From: Azoarcus sp. Aa7
GTDB lineage: Bacteria; Pseudomonadota; Gammaproteobacteria; Burkholderiales; Rhodocyclaceae
Length of the DNA stretch: 64,000 nt
Assembly (NCBI RefSeq): GCF_014822185.1
Contig: NZ_QVLR01000009.1
Location: 124,001-188,000, forward strand
Direction of reading: 5' to 3'
The notes beneath the pieces were generated by a model. The model made no database searches. It was not told the DNA's origin and saw nothing but the letters and a program-made list of their open reading frames with translations. Both the position numbers and the translations under genes were made by a program. The stretch's first letter is position 1. The number at the start of each line of letters is the position of its first letter. Below, piece by piece: positions 8,871-15,371 of the stretch.

Positions 8871-8888
8871 GACAGTCCGGCCACTGTC
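8871..8888. promoter_or_regulatory. Palindromic operator candidate upstream of alpA
   Basis: GACAGT-CCGGCC-ACTGTC is a perfect inverted repeat of 6-bp arms whose 6-bp spacer is itself palindromic (CCGGCC). It lies 60 bp before the AlpA start in a non-coding gap of 89 bp. It is a plausible binding site for a dimeric regulator controlling the right half of the island. Confidence 0.4.
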
Positions 8889-8947
8889 AATAATGCAAAG
8901 AAAGATGATGTTCCTAACCGCAACAACGCGGTGTAACGGAGCACATC

Positions 8948-9139
8948 ATGAAAAAAAGCCTTCGCCCAAGTCAGGCCGCTGAGTTTCTTGGAATCAGCCG
9001 GGTAACTATCTATCGCTGGATCAGAGAACGTCCAGACTTCCCGCGGCCAATTCATCTTTCCTCTCGCTGCACCGTGTTCGATCAGGATGCACTGATCGCA
9101 TTTCGGGACGCGCACTCCACCGGCCGCAAAGCGGCTTAA
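8948..9139 (+). CDS. AlpA-type helix-turn-helix regulator / excisionase-like
   Basis: A 63-residue protein with the AlpA/MerR-like fold: LRPSQAAEFLGISRVTIYRWI (helix-turn-helix, residues ~5-25), FPRPIHLSS and FDQDALIAF. AlpA proteins switch on excision or late genes in prophages, P4-like satellites and islands, and are often the recombination directionality factor. GTAACGGAG lies upstream of the ATG. Here it separates the AT-rich cargo pocket from the GC-richer replication/structural genes. Role inferred from family. Confidence 0.85.
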   Translation: MKKSLRPSQAAEFLGISRVTIYRWIRERPDFPRPIHLSSRCTVFDQDALIAFRDAHSTGRKAA

Positions 9140-9151
9140 GGAGGCGCGGTC

Positions 9152-9538
9152 ATGCTAGCGACGACCCCTGCAAACGACAAAGCCTCCCTGGCCGGAGGCT
9201 CTGACGCTAAAACAAATTGCGCGACGACCAGCGCATTTTACACCAGCAGTGAAAGCAGCACGCACCTTCCCCGCGTAAGCAACCCGCGCGAGTGGCGCGC
9301 CTTGATGGCGCTCGCCGCGCGCGACCTGTCGCGCGAACAAATGGACAGGACAGCAGGCGCGAGCAATTCGCCTGACCTGATGAAACGCTGCCGAGAGCGG
9401 TACGGCCTCGACATTCCGTGCATCAAGGAAACCGTGCGCGACCGTGACGGCCTCGAAGTGCAGCGAGGCGTCTATCGCCCGACCGCTGCCGACCGCCGCC
9501 GCATCCGTCAATTGCTCGCGCGCAGGGGGACGCGATGA
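9152..9538 (+). CDS. Island protein, 128 aa, winged-helix-like
   Basis: A 128-residue basic protein. The first ~45 residues are Ser/Thr/Ala-rich and probably disordered. The middle and end (REWRALMALAARDLSREQM; LMKRCRERYGLDIPC; TAADRRRIRQLLARRG) resemble the short helical DNA-binding-like proteins found beside AlpA in integrated elements. It starts 12 bp after alpA behind GGAGG (9140-9144), and its TGA abuts the ATG of the next gene, indicating tight translational coupling. Function not known. Confidence 0.6.
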   Translation: MLATTPANDKASLAGGSDAKTNCATTSAFYTSSESSTHLPRVSNPREWRALMALAARDLSREQMDRTAGASNSPDLMKRCRERYGLDIPCIKETVRDRDGLEVQRGVYRPTAADRRRIRQLLARRGTR

Positions 9539-9931
9539 ATGGGCCGCGAACGCACGAAAAACCGCGTAGGCGGGCGATTCCTCGCGCTGCCGCATCAGGT
9601 GATGGACTGCCCCGCATTCATCGGCTTGAGCGCGCCGGCAACGCGTCTGCTGTTGGATATGGCGCGCCAGTTTGCAGGCACGAACAACGGAAAGTTGCTC
9701 TGCACGCTTTCGGTGATGCGCAAACGCGGGTGGAGCAGCAACGACACGTTGTGTCGTGCTCGCAAGGAACTGGAGGCCGCGCGGTTCATCCAGAAAACCC
9801 GCGAAGCATGGATGCCGCGCCGCGCCGCATGGTTCGGCCTGTGCTGGCTGCCGCTGGACTACGACCCCGCAATGGACATCAAACCGGGCGAGTTCCTGAC
9901 GAAGCAATACCTGCTTGCAACGCCGACGTAA
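9539..9931 (+). CDS. Probable replication-module protein, 130 aa
   Basis: A basic 130-residue protein (MGRERTKNRVGGRFLALPHQV) with a helix-turn-helix-like central part (LSAPATRLLLDMARQFAGTNNGKLLCTLSVMRKRG; SNDTLCRARKELEAARFI). This organisation is seen in small DnaD/RepA-like replication proteins of islands and phages. An iteron-like repeat cluster begins 14 bp after its stop, as expected if it binds an origin there. The ATG directly follows the previous gene's stop. A replication role is inference from context and motif style; a transcriptional regulator is the alternative. Confidence 0.6.
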   Translation: MGRERTKNRVGGRFLALPHQVMDCPAFIGLSAPATRLLLDMARQFAGTNNGKLLCTLSVMRKRGWSSNDTLCRARKELEAARFIQKTREAWMPRRAAWFGLCWLPLDYDPAMDIKPGEFLTKQYLLATPT

Positions 9932-9944
9932 AACAAAACATGGC

Positions 9945-10067
9945 ACCGGCTCCCGGTAACACGACCTGTCCTACTGTACCGGCTCCCGGTAACACGAATC
10001 GCGCCGTGTTACCGGGAGCCGGTTCTATGGGGCCGGTTTTCCGCGTTTCCGTGTTACCGGCTCCCGG
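9945..10067. repeat. Iteron-like repeat cluster with a perfect 19-bp stem (candidate origin or operator)
   Basis: There are four copies of one motif. ACCGGCTCCCGGTAACACGA occurs at 9945-9964 and 9978-9997. Its inverted 19-bp core is at 10005-10023. A shortened direct copy, ACCGGCTCCCGG, is at 10056-10067. Copies two and three form a perfect 19-bp stem with an 8-base loop (9997-10004). The cluster occupies the gap between the replication-like gene and the next gene; no T run follows the stem, so it is not a typical terminator. The rest of the 362-bp gap (10068-10293) shows a normal ribosome-binding site (AGGAG) before 10294 and nothing else recognised. Confidence 0.8.
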
Positions 10068-10293
10068 ACGCTATTTAGATATTGCCATCTGCAGCAGCTT
10101 TCTACGGGAAGCGTCTGGAGGGGTGGAGGGTGCGCGCGGCCCCTCGAAATCACCCCTTGGCGGAGACGCGATCCGCCCGACAGCCCGCCATTCTGGCATT
10201 GCAGACCGTCGCGACGCGATGCCCAACCTCACACCCCACAGAACCGCCCCGACCGGAAGCCGGGAAATCCATCCTCACCAGGAGCAATGAACC

Positions 10294-11046
10294 ATGAACC
10301 TCGAATTCAAGCTCGGACCTGCACGCTTTGAAATGCCGCCCGCACCGTTTGACATGGCGAGCCCGCCGGAGCCGGCATTGTTTTTCACGGTCGCGCTGGA
10401 ATCCGCGAAGGACTACATCGGCAGCCGGGCGGCCGTGCTCGCCGATAAGCGGCTTTCCGATGTCGGCAAGGACGAGAAGATGGAACCGCTTACCGCCGCG
10501 ATGGCGGACCGGCTCGGACACGCGTTAAGTGGCCTCGAAAACTTCGAAGACCACCTCGCCGCCGTCGACGCCGAATTGATGGCAGTCGCGGCACCTGTGA
10601 CCCCCTTCGAAATCTCGCAGCAGAAAGAGACGCGCGAATGGTGGCGGTCGCTGCCCAACAAAGGCCGGCTGGACGCGCTCGACAAGATGAAGTCGGACCC
10701 GGTCGCCTACCGAGGCGTCATTCATTCACTGCTGAACAGCCCGATTCCGGGCGACCTGCACGGGCACGAATTGGCGTTCATCGAGGAGCTGCACCGCACG
10801 GCCCGCGAACACGAGCGCCCCGACTTGGCGGTCAAGCTGCGCGATGGCCGCGCCGCACAAGAATGGGCGCGTCGTGGCTTCGGCCACCTTCGCGGACTGC
10901 TGAAGATGACGACCGGCATCGATGACGCGCAACTGTTGCGACACTTCGCATGGCGCGAAGGTGGCCGCCAAGCCCTTCGCGCTTTGGGCTTCACACCGTC
11001 CGACATCGAACGCGCACAGATGGCCGCGAAGCGTCGCGCAGCGTAA
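10294..11046 (+). CDS. Unknown island protein, 250 aa
   Basis: A soluble, largely helical, Ala/Glu/Arg-rich protein of 250 residues (MNLEFKLGPARFEMPPAPFDM start) preceded by CAGGAGCA. It has no signal peptide, membrane segment or recognised motif. It starts the right-hand gene group, which leads to a phage neck/tail-completion protein, so it may belong to a packaging or assembly-interference module; that is speculation from position. It is GC-rich, unlike the left-hand cargo genes. Confidence 0.6.
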   Translation: MNLEFKLGPARFEMPPAPFDMASPPEPALFFTVALESAKDYIGSRAAVLADKRLSDVGKDEKMEPLTAAMADRLGHALSGLENFEDHLAAVDAELMAVAAPVTPFEISQQKETREWWRSLPNKGRLDALDKMKSDPVAYRGVIHSLLNSPIPGDLHGHELAFIEELHRTAREHERPDLAVKLRDGRAAQEWARRGFGHLRGLLKMTTGIDDAQLLRHFAWREGGRQALRALGFTPSDIERAQMAAKRRAA

Positions 11047-11055
11047 GGGGCAATC

Positions 11056-11331
11056 ATGGCGCGCGGTGGCGACGAAAACATGGTGGAAGTGCTTGATGCT
11101 GTAGGCGTACCCGCGCGCCCCTCCCCCCGGCTGCGACTGAGCACGATTCGCGACTGCCGGCGAGAGTTGGCGCGCGTCTATGCCGAGGTGCGCGCCGGAA
11201 CCCTTGAGCCGCAGACCGGGACGCGGCTTGCCTATCTGCTGCAGGCAATGGTCGGGATGATTCGCGACGGCGACCTAGAGCAGCGCATTGCCGCACTCGA
11301 AGCGGCATCGAAGGAGAATCACGCAAGATGA
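11056..11331 (+). CDS. Island protein, 91 aa, of a type found near phage packaging genes
   Basis: A 91-residue helical protein whose core (LRLSTIRDCRRELARVYAEVRAG, TRLAYLLQAMVGMIRDGDLEQRIAALE) resembles small proteins encoded beside terminase genes in prophages and islands; I cannot assign it firmly to the small-terminase family. AAGGGG lies 6 bp before the ATG at 11056. Its stop overlaps the start of the tail-completion gene by four bases (ATGA), so the two are coupled. Confidence 0.6.
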   Translation: MARGGDENMVEVLDAVGVPARPSPRLRLSTIRDCRRELARVYAEVRAGTLEPQTGTRLAYLLQAMVGMIRDGDLEQRIAALEAASKENHAR

Positions 11332-11720
11332 AGAGCTTTAGTCAGCAACTGAGCAGCGCGGTCGTCCGCATCAACCAACAGACCGAGCAGGCAGTCCGCA
11401 AGGTGATATTCGAGTGCTTTCGTTCGGTCATCCTCAAGTCGCCCGTAAAAACTGGTCGCTTCCGCGCCAACTGGAAGCCCGGTATCGGCTCGATTCCCGA
11501 AGGCGTAATCAACGAACTGGACCCGTCAGGCGGCAAGACGATTCAGAAGGTGTTGATCGAAACCGAAGATGCGATGGCCTTGGTGATGGACGGACGGCCG
11601 CTCTACATCGTCAATCACGTCCCCTATGGTCTTGCGCTCGAATTTGGATCATCGAAGCAAGCGCCTTCCGGAATGGTCCGCACCACACTGGCCGAAATCG
11701 CGGCCAAGTATGGCGCGTGA
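11328..11720 (+). CDS. HK97-gp10-like phage neck / tail-completion protein
   Basis: A 130-residue protein with hallmarks of the HK97-gp10-like tail-completion/neck family: the early SPVKTGRFRANW motif and the late YIVNHVPYGLALEFGSSKQ followed by APSGMVRTTLAEI. In phages, such proteins connect head and tail. Neighbouring capsid, portal and tail genes expected of a prophage are absent. In this satellite-sized element it may modify or substitute a helper phage's neck, or be a relic. It overlaps the previous gene by four bases (ATGA). Family assignment is from motif recognition. Confidence 0.75.
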   Translation: MKSFSQQLSSAVVRINQQTEQAVRKVIFECFRSVILKSPVKTGRFRANWKPGIGSIPEGVINELDPSGGKTIQKVLIETEDAMALVMDGRPLYIVNHVPYGLALEFGSSKQAPSGMVRTTLAEIAAKYGA

Positions 11721-11769
11721 GAACAGGAGATGGCGACAATCCCCTTGAACGGCTTGTGGAGCATTTTCT

Positions 11770-11979
11770 ATGACGCTCGCCAAACGACTGGAACGCTTGG
11801 AGCAACGCAACGAGGCCGCCGAACTGCCGCCCGCTGCGCTCACGCTCTTGCCGGGCTGCGACGAAGCTGCAGAACGCGCGAAGTTCGAGCAAATCCACGG
11901 CAGGCCGCCCGCGCTGGTGATCCGCCTCACAGTCAAGGATGCCCGTGTCCGTCCGGACCCCGACGAGGTGCAGACATGA
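11770..11979 (+). CDS. Small island protein, 69 aa, N-terminal coiled coil
   Basis: A 69-residue protein beginning MTLAKRLERLEQRNEAAEL, a short amphipathic or coiled-coil segment. Its N-terminus resembles that of the next gene (MKAIETRLAALESKLAAME). Its stop overlaps the next start (ATGA). No function is recognised. Confidence 0.55.
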   Translation: MTLAKRLERLEQRNEAAELPPAALTLLPGCDEAAERAKFEQIHGRPPALVIRLTVKDARVRPDPDEVQT

Positions 11980-12209
11980 AAGCGATTGAAACCCGCCTGG
12001 CCGCGCTCGAAAGCAAGCTGGCCGCAATGGAGCAACGCGGAACGTGCGCCATCGTGCTCGAAGATGGCGAGGACTTCGCCGCCGCCTGCACGCGCCTTGG
12101 CATCAAGGACGGCGGTTATCTCGTCGTGCGGCGCATCCTGACGGCCGAAGAGTTCGCGCAGTGCGCACCGGAGCAGCAGCGCAGATTACTCGACACTGGC
12201 GACGACTGA
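11976..12209 (+). CDS. Small island protein, 77 aa, N-terminal coiled coil
   Basis: A 77-residue protein with an N-terminal coiled-coil stretch (residues 1-20) followed by a small alpha/beta-like part (IVLEDGEDFAAACTRLGI, GGYLVVRRIL). The start at 11976 overlaps the previous stop (ATGA); a longer in-frame opening from 11730 lacks such coupling. It is the last gene of the right-hand group, closed by a terminator at 12228-12260. Function unknown. Confidence 0.55.
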   Translation: MKAIETRLAALESKLAAMEQRGTCAIVLEDGEDFAAACTRLGIKDGGYLVVRRILTAEEFAQCAPEQQRRLLDTGDD

Positions 12210-12227
12210 CCCGTAGAAGCCCCTTCG

Positions 12228-12260
12228 AAGCCCCTTCCAGTCAAAAGGAAGGGGCTTTTT
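12228..12260 (+). terminator. Rho-independent terminator of the island's right-hand gene group
   Basis: AAGCCCCTTCC (12228-12238) and GGAAGGGGCTT (12247-12257) form an 11-bp stem with an 8-base loop, followed by T residues, 18 bp after the last island gene. Confidence 0.9.
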
Positions 12261-12266
12261 ACTTTC

Positions 12267-12336
12267 TGGCAACACCTTGCATGCGTGGCAGCGCAGCCGA
12301 AGAGCAAAGGTGCAACGTTGCACCATTGGCAACACC
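12267..12336. repeat. Direct repeat and palindrome near attR
   Basis: TGGCAACACC occurs at 12267-12276 and 12327-12336, flanking a perfect 16-bp palindrome GGTGCAACGTTGCACC (12309-12324). The stretch 12261-12416 has no convincing gene. ATGTTGGGTGC at 12402-12412 also matches the left end (5704-5714). These are candidates for integrase/excisionase arm sites or an operator. Confidence 0.5.
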
Positions 12337-12414
12337 CGGCCGCGCGCCGGGGTTTTTGTGCCCGCTCAGGCCGATCAAGCGTTTGGGCTTAGTGGGGCAG
12401 GATGTTGGGTGCAA

Positions 12415-12445
12415 GAAAAAAGCGCCCCGAAAGGCGCTTGTTTCT
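12415..12445 (-). terminator. Terminator now serving the tRNA-Ser(GCU) gene
   Basis: The stem AAGCGCC / GGCGCTT (loop CCGAAA) has an A run at 12415-12421 that reads as a T run on the minus strand, about 10 bp beyond the tRNA 3' end. It lies inside the element, so the island appears to bring its own terminator for the tRNA. Confidence 0.7.
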
Positions 12446-12453
12446 TGATGCTG

Positions 12454-12467
12454 TGGCGGAGAGTGAG
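12454..12467. repeat. attR, 14-bp repeat inside the tRNA-Ser 3' end
   Basis: TGGCGGAGAGTGAG is identical to attL at 5571-5584 and corresponds to the CCA end, discriminator and acceptor strand of the tRNA on the minus strand. Confidence 0.85.
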
Positions 12468-12547
12468 GGATTCGAACCCTCGATACGAGTTTTAGCCCGT
12501 ATGCTCCCTTAGCAGGGGAGTGCCTTCGACCTCTCGGCCAACTCTCC
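12454..12547 (-). tRNA. tRNA-Ser (anticodon GCU)
   Basis: On the minus strand the gene begins GGAGAGTTGGCCGAGAGG and ends with an encoded CCA. It has the long variable arm typical of tRNA-Ser, the anticodon loop CTGCTAA (anticodon GCU) and a GGTTCGAATCC T-arm. The acceptor strands GGAGAGT and ACTCTCC pair perfectly. It reads AGC/AGU serine codons. It is intact and marks the right boundary of the integrated element. Confidence 0.97.
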
Positions 12548-12598
12548 AACCTTTGAGCCCGCCATCATAGCGATTCCGGGCCTGACGGTCAAACTTAA

Positions 12599-13825
12599 TT
12601 ATGCGGCAACATCGAGGCCGAAAGCCTTGTGCAGCACGCGCACGGCCAGCTCGAGGTACTTCTCCTCGATCGCGACCGAGATCTTGATTTCGGACGTCGA
12701 GATCATCTGGATGTTGATGCCCTCTTCCGCCAACGTGCGGAACATCTGCGAGGCGACGCCGGCGTGCGAACGCATGCCGACGCCGACGATGGAGACCTTG
12801 GCCATGGTCCGGTCGGTGACGATCGTGCGGGCGCCGATATGCTCCTTGACCGCTTCGAGCACCTTCACGGCCTTGTCGAGTTCGCCGCGAGCGACGGTGA
12901 ACGAGAAGTCGGTCGTGCCGTCCTTGCTCACGTTCTGGATGATCATGTCGACTTCGATGTTGGCATCGGCGACCGGCCCGAGGATCTGGTAGGCGATACC
13001 CGGCTTGTCGGGGACGCCGAGCACCGTGAGCTTGGCTTCATCGCGGTTGAAGGCGATGCCGGAGATGACGGGTTGTTCCATGTTCTGATCTTCCTCAACA
13101 GTGATGAGCGTGCCCTCGCCTTCTTCCTGGAAGCTGGACAGGACGCGCAACTTGACCTTGTACTTGCCGGCAAATTCCACCGAGCGGATCTGCAGCACCT
13201 TGGAGCCGAGACTGGCGAGCTCGAGCATCTCCTCGAAGGTGATCGTGTCGAGCTTGCGCGCTTCCGGCACGACGCGCGGGTCGGTGGTGTAGACGCCGTC
13301 CACGTCCGTGTAGATCTGGCACTCATCCGCCTTCAGCGCGGCAGCGAGCGCGACGCCGGTAGTGTCGGAGCCGCCGCGACCCAGCGTGGTGATGGCACCG
13401 TGCTCGTCCACCCCCTGGAAGCCGGCGACGACGACGATGTTGCCCTCGTCGAGATCCTTCTTGATCGGCGCCTCGTCGATATTCAGGATGCGCGCCTTCG
13501 TATGCGCGCTGTCGGTGAGGATGCGCACCTGGCCGCCGGTGTAGCTCTTCGCCTTGACGCCGATGTCCTGCAGCGCCATGCACAGCAGGCCGATGGTGAC
13601 CTGCTCGCCGGTCGACACGACCACGTCCAGCTCGCGCGGATCGGGAGCGCCCGCAACTTCCTTGGCGAGCGCGATCAGGCGGTTGGTTTCGCCGCTCATC
13701 GCGGACACCACCACCACGACCTGATTGCCGGCCGCCTGGAACTTGGCGACCTTTCGGGCGACATTCTTGATGCGTTCCGGATTGCCAACGGAGGTGCCGC
13801 CGTACTTCTGAACTATCAGTGCCAT
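12599..13825 (-). CDS. lysC: Aspartate kinase
   Basis: LysC phosphorylates aspartate, the first step to lysine, threonine, methionine and diaminopimelate. The 408-residue product has the N-terminal kinase motif [18 protein letters not shown], the [16 protein letters not shown] substrate-binding segment, and two C-terminal ACT domains ([38 protein letters not shown]) typical of feedback-inhibited monofunctional enzymes. The start ATG at 13825 matches [10 protein letters not shown]; the four-residue upstream extension is not conserved. dapA, which acts further along the same route, is at 50 kb. Confidence 0.96.
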   Translation of the reverse strand: MALIVQKYGGTSVGNPERIKNVARKVAKFQAAGNQVVVVVSAMSGETNRLIALAKEVAGAPDPRELDVVVSTGEQVTIGLLCMALQDIGVKAKSYTGGQVRILTDSAHTKARILNIDEAPIKKDLDEGNIVVVAGFQGVDEHGAITTLGRGGSDTTGVALAAALKADECQIYTDVDGVYTTDPRVVPEARKLDTITFEEMLELASLGSKVLQIRSVEFAGKYKVKLRVLSSFQEEGEGTLITVEEDQNMEQPVISGIAFNRDEAKLTVLGVPDKPGIAYQILGPVADANIEVDMIIQNVSKDGTTDFSFTVARGELDKAVKVLEAVKEHIGARTIVTDRTMAKVSIVGVGMRSHAGVASQMFRTLAEEGINIQMISTSEIKISVAIEEKYLELAVRVLHKAFGLDVAA

Positions 13826-13966
13826 CGTCGTATCCAAATAGCGGTGGATAAAACACGTGATTTTAGCGAAAGCCCGGGGACTTTGCAGTTCCGTGTCGTT
13901 CGTGCCGTCAAGCCCAATCTGGGCACTTATGGATTGCGGTTAACCCTAGGACTTTTGATTTCCCCG

Positions 13967-14024
13967 TTGTATTTGTACGGAATAGTAATCTATACTTTGG
14001 GTACCATATGACTTAAGTCGTATG
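13967..14024 (+). promoter_or_regulatory. Promoter with overlapping palindromic operator of the XRE regulator
   Basis: TTGTAT (13967-13972) and TATACT (13991-13996) are spaced 18 bp apart. Nine bases later lies the near-perfect 20-bp palindrome CATATGACTTAAGTCGTATG (14005-14024; 9 of 10 pairs), covering the likely transcription start. A repressor bound there would block initiation, which fits autoregulation by the downstream helix-turn-helix protein. Confidence 0.55.
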
Positions 14025-14085
14025 ATCGCCCTAGGGCGCAGCTAATCCTCATAGCACAACCGACTTCACAACAGAGGCCCAAGAG

Positions 14086-14388
14086 ATGAAAAGCACTGAA
14101 ACCATTGATGTTCGCGAGATCCGCCGCAAGCTCGGTCTGAACCAGTCGCAGTTCTGGTCGAAGATCGGCGTTACCCAAAGTGGGGGGTCCCGTTACGAGA
14201 GCGGCCGCAACATTCCGCGCCCCGTGCAGGCCCTGCTCCGCCTCGTCCACATCGAACAGATCGACATCAACAAGGTCAAGAAGGAAGACGTCGAAGTGGC
14301 CGAGTTCCTGAAGGCTTCGAACCCGGATCTGTTCAAGACGCTGAAGAAGGAAGCCCGTGCAAAACGCAAGGAGCGCACGTCGCGCTAA
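14086..14388 (+). CDS. Small XRE-type helix-turn-helix regulator
   Basis: A 100-residue DNA-binding protein. Residues ~9-45 (VREIRRKLGLNQSQFWSKIGVTQSGGSRYESG) form a Cro/CI-type helix-turn-helix; the C-terminal half is Lys/Glu-rich (FLKASNPDLFKTLKKEARAKRKE). It has no ligand-binding domain. It lies between lysC (divergent) and a convergent radical SAM gene. CCAAGAG precedes the ATG. Its regulon is unknown; the palindrome over its own promoter suggests autoregulation. Confidence 0.85.
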   Translation: MKSTETIDVREIRRKLGLNQSQFWSKIGVTQSGGSRYESGRNIPRPVQALLRLVHIEQIDINKVKKEDVEVAEFLKASNPDLFKTLKKEARAKRKERTSR

Positions 14389-14412
14389 CCCGGGCGGAGT
14401 AGCACATGGTCA

Positions 14413-15267
14413 TCAGGGGCTGACGCGAACCGTCAGCCCCGTTTTTCTTATGCGCTCGGCGATCGCCTCGAGCTCGGCCTCGGTGAGTGGCGACAGGCGC
14501 GGCGCCTCGGACTGCATCGAGGGACGCGCGATGCCGTAGAGCAGCACCCCGGCGAGGCGTTCGACGCCGGCCTTTTCCAGTACGGCCACATACGCGGCGA
14601 TGTCCGCATCGGACGGCGCCTGCCCGTCCCAGCGGAACATGCAGGTCTGCACCCAGGTCGTGCAGCGCTCGGCGCTCGCCTGCAGGCGGCGCGCGACCGC
14701 ATCGGGGTCGGGTCCGACGCCGTTGATGCGACGCATACCTGCCCGCGTGCCCGCATCGACCTTGAACCATACTTCCCCGCCCGCTTCACCCAGCCGACGC
14801 ACCCCTTCGCGCACGGTCACCTGCCCCATCAGGCTGCCGTTGGTGATGAGGCGCAGCGGCACCTCGGTGCCGAATCCGAAACGCGCCCGCAGGCGTACCG
14901 CGATCCCGACCGCATCGGCGAATTCGGCTGCGCTGGTCGGCTCGCCATTGCCGGAGAAGGCGATGTCGCGGACCTGGCGCAAGCCTTCGGGGACGTGCCG
15001 CACGAGGTAGTCGCCATGCACGAGCGCATCGAGGAAACCGCCGAGCTCGGCCTCGAGTTGCGCGAGGTCGATTGGCGGCGCACTGCCGCGCACGAGGTCC
15101 GGCACCTGGCAGTAGACGCAATGCCAGTTGCAGGCGTTGTTGGGATTGAGGTTGATGCCGACGGAGACGCCACCGGCACGGCGCGACAGCACCGGATAGA
15201 CGTAGGTGAGCCCCGCGAGATCGCGGTCGTGGTTGCGGATCGTGAGTTGCCGGTCGCTGGATGCCAT
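14413..15267 (-). CDS. Radical SAM protein
   Basis: A 284-residue radical S-adenosylmethionine enzyme with the cluster motif C46xxxC50xxC53 (CNWHCVYC) and a downstream FSGNGEPTS segment, equivalent to the GGE-type SAM-binding motif. FGTEVPLRLITNGSLM and GGEVWFKVDAGT are further core strands. The product reaction is not known. It is divergent from queD, but it lacks the features of QueE (7-carboxy-7-deazaguanine synthase), so a queuosine role is not supported. The start at 15267 (MASSDRQLT) is chosen because the upstream extension is low-complexity and overlaps the queD promoter. The stop lies at the edge of a convergent terminator. Confidence 0.85.
   Translation of the reverse strand: MASSDRQLTIRNHDRDLAGLTYVYPVLSRRAGGVSVGINLNPNNACNWHCVYCQVPDLVRGSAPPIDLAQLEAELGGFLDALVHGDYLVRHVPEGLRQVRDIAFSGNGEPTSAAEFADAVGIAVRLRARFGFGTEVPLRLITNGSLMGQVTVREGVRRLGEAGGEVWFKVDAGTRAGMRRINGVGPDPDAVARRLQASAERCTTWVQTCMFRWDGQAPSDADIAAYVAVLEKAGVERLAGVLLYGIARPSMQSEAPRLSPLTEAELEAIAERIRKTGLTVRVSP
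14416..14447 (+). terminator. Terminator of the XRE regulator gene, overlapping the convergent coding end
   Basis: GGGGCTGAC (14416-14424) and GTCAGCCCC (14432-14440) form a perfect 9-bp stem followed by GTTTTT. The hairpin begins one base after the convergent radical SAM stop codon, so it also encodes that protein's last residues. Confidence 0.9.
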
Positions 15268-15338
15268 CGATGTAGGTGCCGCGAATCGCGGTCGAAGGAA
15301 GCAAGGGGCGCCCGGAATGGGCGATCGGGGTCGGGTGC

Positions 15339-15344
15339 TATAAT
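15339..15344 (+). promoter_or_regulatory. -10 element of queD
   Basis: A perfect TATAAT lies 27 bp before the queD ATG in the divergent gap; the -35 region is weak. Confidence 0.45.
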
Positions 15345-15371
15345 CCGCGCCCTGCACTCCCGAGGTCAATC

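Larger units (their letters stand above)
5571..12467. mobile_element. 6.9-kb integrative element in tRNA-Ser(GCU), satellite-like
   Basis: The element is bounded by a 14-bp direct repeat, TGGCGGAGAGTGAG, at 5571-5584 and 12454-12467. The right copy is the 3' end (acceptor stem plus CCA) of an intact tRNA-Ser gene; the left copy is an orphan fragment of it. Inside are a tyrosine integrase next to the left end, four AT-richer unknown genes, an AlpA-type regulator, a probable replication gene with an iteron region, a 250-residue unknown protein, a phage neck/tail-completion protein and small genes. No capsid, portal, terminase large subunit or conjugation genes are seen. Excision between the repeats would give a circle of 6,883 bp. 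It is best described as a phage satellite or minimal integrative element. Confidence 0.9.

Noticed and set aside
9945-10067. Possible CRISPR array
   Set aside because: There are only four copies, one of them inverted and one truncated, with uneven spacing and no cas genes.
9535-10290. 251-residue frame through the iteron region, with repeated APGNT-type peptides
   Set aside because: It overlaps the 130-residue gene entirely in another frame; the peptide repeats merely reflect the DNA iterons.
13826-13966. Lysine riboswitch upstream of lysC
   Set aside because: The short leader shows no conserved lysine-riboswitch elements, and none are expected for this group.
14413-15267. Assigning the radical SAM gene as queE because of the neighbouring queD
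   Set aside because: Length, cluster motif context and absence of the QueE N-terminal pattern do not fit.
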